A stretch of 64,000 nt of DNA from Eudorina sp. 2006-703-Eu-15 (lineage: Eukaryota > Chlorophyta > Chlorophyceae > Chlamydomonadales > Volvocaceae), in the NCBI GenBank assembly GCA_003117195.1, contig BDSI01000152.1:131501-195500 (forward strand), in the 5' to 3' direction. Shown here piece by piece: positions 61,110-64,000 of the stretch (its first letter is position 1; every line of letters begins with the position of its first letter). The translations under genes were made by a program, and so were the position numbers. Under the pieces are notes generated by a model, which worked only from the letters and a program-made list of their open reading frames with translations, was not told the origin of the DNA and did not search any database.

Positions 61110-62049
61110 TCAGCGGCCCCCTCCCCCTGGTGGATCCTGGAAGCCGGCCGCCGTCACATTCCCATAGCGCTGCTCCATCTGCTGCATTATGGGCAAAAGC
61201 ACTTGTCCCATAGGTGACTGCAGGATCTCTTGTGCCTGATTCACGTACTCATCCTGCAATCGCAAAACGCCTTTATGTCAATCACAAGGCGTATTCGACA
61301 CCATAGAGCCACCGGGATCCTAGAGCGCATGCCGTTTGCTAGCGCGCCCGACGTTGAGGAGAGGTCGGTAAAGCAACACTAATGAGTCCCTGTCAAATGT
61401 GCTAATGTTCTTGTCCGGGGACAGCGTGCATGCCGGACACTTGCTTTGCCGCCGTGGCCGTATACGCAGCGACTCACCGGAATAGGCTGCCCAGTGAGCA
61501 GCTCTGCCCACGAGCTGGAGAAGTGATTGCAGTTTTTCGTGATTAGATCATAATCCAGTGGCGTGAAGCGCGCACTCAAGTCCGCCAGCAGCTCCTCCCG
61601 AACGTCCTTGGGTATCTGGGTCGTCCTGCACGGCGCCCCTCGAGCCTGTGAGGTATAATATTAAATCAAGCTGCCCACACAAGCACACATACAAGCACAG
61701 AGTTATCTTGCCCGGCATACACACCGGCATACCCACCCGAGCTCAACCGTTCGCAACGGGACACCGAAAGGCGATTGCCCGGCGATGCAGCGCTGCACCC
61801 CTCCTCCGAAGAAGTACTCTATGCCACCGACCACCACTCCCGTGTGGTAAATTGCATCGATCTGTCGAAATGGGAGGATGACGCTGGGTGGTGGTGAAGC
61901 AGGCTCAAGCCGGGCAGGGCCTGGGACTGGTTGAGCTGCGGAAACCGAATACAACCCACCTGCCGGCCCAGAAGCATGGGAGACAAACTCCGAGCGAGTC
62001 CATTCGTCAGGTCGTAGACATACAGAAGGACCTTTTCTCCGTCAACCAT
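61110..62049 (-). CDS. DeSI-type (PPPDE) deSUMOylating/deubiquitinating isopeptidase
   Basis: Four exons join in phase: 62049-61960, 61861-61733, 61645-61478 and 61253-61110 (TGA), giving 176 aa, the usual size for DeSI1-like proteins. The PPPDE fold signatures are VLLYVYDLTNG at the start, IYHTGVVVGGIEYFFGGGVQ with catalytic His36, and TKNCNHFSSSWAELLTG with catalytic Cys112. The C-terminal exon encodes a helical segment (QEILQSPMGQVLLPIMQQME) and a Gly-rich end. PPPDE proteins are papain-like cysteine isopeptidases acting on SUMO or ubiquitin conjugates. The ATG at 62049 is the first in frame. Exon 2 could alternatively end at 61737, but that breaks the frame of exon 3. It is head-to-head with the RibD gene. 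Confidence 0.94.
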
Positions 62050-62391
62050 CCGGCCCGTCAAGTTACGCCCCTTGGGCCTTCAACGATGAGCCAGAACTGT
62101 TGCAACCACTTAAAATATCGACAGGTTTATTGTGAACTTAGCTTTCTGCCTACTGCAAGCTTCCTGCCCCGGCTGGTACTTGCGTTGGTATTGACAGAAT
62201 GGTTCACAATCGACAGACAACGCAATCTAACCAACCCTGTATTTAAATGTTGTTAGCAAAACGGCATGCGTACCAACAAATACACCAGGCATGCGCATAC
62301 AATACGGCGTTAGGCATCATCAGAAACTGAGGCAATTATGATTTCCCAACATCAAACAAGATCTCATTTGGTGAAAACACATAGTATAAAC
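62050..62391. promoter_or_regulatory. Short divergent promoter region, DeSI / RibD
   Basis: A 342-bp gap separates start codons at 62049 (-) and 62392 (+). It is AT-rich, with both promoters inferred to lie here. If the RibD start is the upstream ATG at 62338, the gap is 288 bp. Confidence 0.55.
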
Positions 62392-63403
62392 ATGCAGGCG
62401 CGTTGCAGCAACTGGCTACCAGCACGGTGTAGTATACGGCCGCGACGGAGCATTTGTCGGGCAGCGCCGCGTGGAACAGGTGCGTACCTATTGCGACTCC
62501 AGACTGCCCACTGCGTGGTTTTTCACCTCTTGATGCTTGGCGCCAGTCACGGACGCTGATCGGGAGTACATCTTACGCGCTCTGAACTTGGCAAAGAGAG
62601 CAACTGGGAAAACATTTCCCAACCCTGCCGTTGGATGCGTGATTGTGAAGGAAGGACGGGTAAGCACCCTATGACCTCCACATGGAGTTGCCCCTGTTGT
62701 TCGTGTTGAGATTTTCCGTGCTGTTAGCTGCAGATTGTTGGCGAGGGATACCATCCTCAGGCAGGCAAGCCCCACGCTGAAGTGTATGCGCTTCGTGGAG
62801 CAGGCAAGTAGCGGGTCACCGTGCGTCGACTGCGACTGTCCGCCTATGGCAGGAATGTTGGCCCTGAAGGCCGTCCTCTTGCTGTTGGCGTGGCTTACAG
62901 GAAACCTCGCTGAGGGTGCGACGGCCTACGTGACCCTTGAGCCATGTAACCATCACGGACGGACTCCCCCTTGCAGCAGGGCCCTGGTGGATGCACGGAT
63001 TGCAAGGGTAGGTGCGCGGAGTCTCAATTGCGGGATAACATCAGTTGACCGGCTCAGGCCGATGACAGAATCCGCTTGTCAGAGCGAGCGAGCATCATGT
63101 TGGGCTGAAGGCGGATCGCGGACAGGATATATAATGGCGTTTACCGGAGTTAAGGGTGTAGCTGCTGATGTTGCCGCCCATATCGTTATTTACGCCCAGG
63201 TGGTCGTCGGCGTGGGCGACCCTAACCCGCTGGTAGCATCTGAAGGTATCGCCACGTTAGAGCGCGCGGGGATCGAGGTCGTCATCATGGACGGGGCTGA
63301 GCAGAAAGCATGCTATGACCTCAACATGGACTTCATGGAGCGCATGGCGGCCGCGGCGGCGGCGGCAGCAGGAGCAACACCAACAGCAGCAGGAAAGTCA
63401 TGA
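62392..63403 (+). CDS. Diaminohydroxyphosphoribosylaminopyrimidine deaminase (RibD/PyrD), deaminase-only, plastid
   Basis: Five exons join in phase: 62392-62479, 62547-62659, 62734-62803, 62901-63007 and 63200-63403 (TGA), giving 193 aa. The N-terminal 30 residues are Arg/Ser/Ala/Cys-rich, like a chloroplast transit peptide. The cytidine-deaminase-like domain has [12 protein letters not shown], the zinc site His81 with Glu83 in [11 protein letters not shown], and Cys106 and Cys115 in [12 protein letters not shown], then [10 protein letters not shown]. It catalyses the second step of riboflavin synthesis. Bacterial RibD has a C-terminal reductase domain. Here the protein ends after about 60 further residues in an Ala-run, so it is deaminase-only like the plant PyrD type. 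An in-frame upstream ATG at 62338 would add 18 residues. Exon 3 ends GCAG before GCAAGT, a GC-AG intron. Confidence 0.93.
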
Positions 63404-64000
63404 ACCAGCGAAGAGCTAGCATTAACATAGCTAGAGCTAGCATTAACATAGTGCTTCAGCTCGGCTACATAGAGGCATGGGGAGGTAAGGGCGATGTTCC
63501 GGAATCTCTCGGAACTTAACTCCTGGAGGTTGAAATTTTAGCACTGGGCGCTGCAAAGCTGGCCTGAAGACCAGGGCCAGGGTTGGCAAATCACGGCCAA
63601 ATGTGCAGCGTTACGACACCAATCGTCACGGCCTAATAAGGGGCTCAGCACTTGTGCGCCCAGCCGACGGCCAAAGTCACTGATTGTTATGGACGCGGGA
63701 TGGAATGTCTAGGGCCTGATGCTGTTTGTGAGGGTCCTGTGGAAATGGGTACTAACACGATTTTGCAGCAATTACCCCCAGAATTTCGCGGCCGCTGGTC
63801 GTTGTTCTCAAATTCTGGGGAGCACGCCGTCAGCAGTGTTAGCAGCAGCAGCAGCTGCTGCTGTCAATCATTTTGAGAGATTGTGAATGCGGTGACGGTG
63901 GCTTCGGTGACCATGGAGAGGGAGACCGCGGCGACCGCAGCGACGGTGAAGGTGGTGCTTGAGAAGGGTGGCTGAGGGAAGCGCGAAAGGAGAGCCGGCG
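63404..64000. other. 3' flank, no gene resolved
   Basis: Contains a 21-bp tandem repeat (AGAGCTAGCATTAACATAGC twice, about 63411-63452) and a CAG/CTG-rich palindromic stretch near 63840-63862. The GAGACCGCGGCGACCGC-rich end at 63900-64000 may be the edge of another gene. Confidence 0.4.

Noticed and set aside
63840..63862. CRISPR-like or hairpin array of CAG/CTG
   Set aside because: Only a short CAG/CTG palindrome. No spaced repeats anywhere in the window, and the organism is eukaryotic.

Overview
The window is nuclear DNA of a eukaryote with many small introns. The best fit is a volvocine/chlamydomonadalean green alga. Coding sequence is GC-rich, and genes are broken into short exons with GT(A/G)AG-type donors. 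Ala/Gln/Pro/Ser low-complexity tracts are common, as are (CA)n/(GT)n microsatellites. There are PPSP-rich extracellular proteins, a KDZ-transposase CxC fragment, likely TGTAA-type poly(A) signals, and possibly OPR-type repeats. I assembled genes by joining exons across canonical splice sites, requiring matching reading phase and protein-family continuity; exon coordinates are in each entry.

Layout. 1.4-5.7 kb (-): NIMA-related kinase with a Q/P-rich tail. 6.9-10.4 kb (+): RS-rich + KH + J-domain protein, probably splicing-linked. 11.3-12.8 kb (-): mitochondrial adrenodoxin-type ferredoxin. 13.2-14.6 kb (+): a compact six-exon coiled-coil gene I do not recognise. 14.9-17.4 kb (-): THO complex subunit 3 (THOC3/TEX1). 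17.9-19.0 kb (+): microsomal glutathione S-transferase 3. 20.6-22.8 kb (-): CAP/PR-1 domain protein with a PPSP-rich N-terminal part. 22.8-28.7 kb: repeat-rich, including a tandem pair of TIR elements. 28.8-32.4 kb (+): Golgi-type nucleotide-sugar transferase. 35.7-38.8 kb (-): large secreted or membrane-anchored protein of unknown family. 40.5-44.1 kb (-): partly resolved gene, possibly an OPR protein. 46.4-49.8 kb (-): J-domain protein with a transit-peptide-like N terminus. 51.8-54.7 kb (+): pfkB carbohydrate kinase. 55.6-57.4 kb: decayed KDZ-type transposon. 59.1-59.7 kb (-): degenerate PHD-finger ORF. 61.1-62.0 kb (-): DeSI/PPPDE isopeptidase. 62.4-63.4 kb (+): riboflavin-pathway deaminase (RibD/PyrD).

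Most genes are unrelated housekeeping genes arranged as divergent pairs with shared upstream regions: NEK/RS-KH-J, ferredoxin/coiled-coil, THOC3/MGST3, J-protein/pfkB and DeSI/RibD. I see no operon-like system. The most unusual signals are four GC-AG introns, an RS-KH-J domain fusion, the tandem TIR-element pair with an internally deleted derivative, and several dispersed repeat families, one of which keeps the same open frame in its copies.
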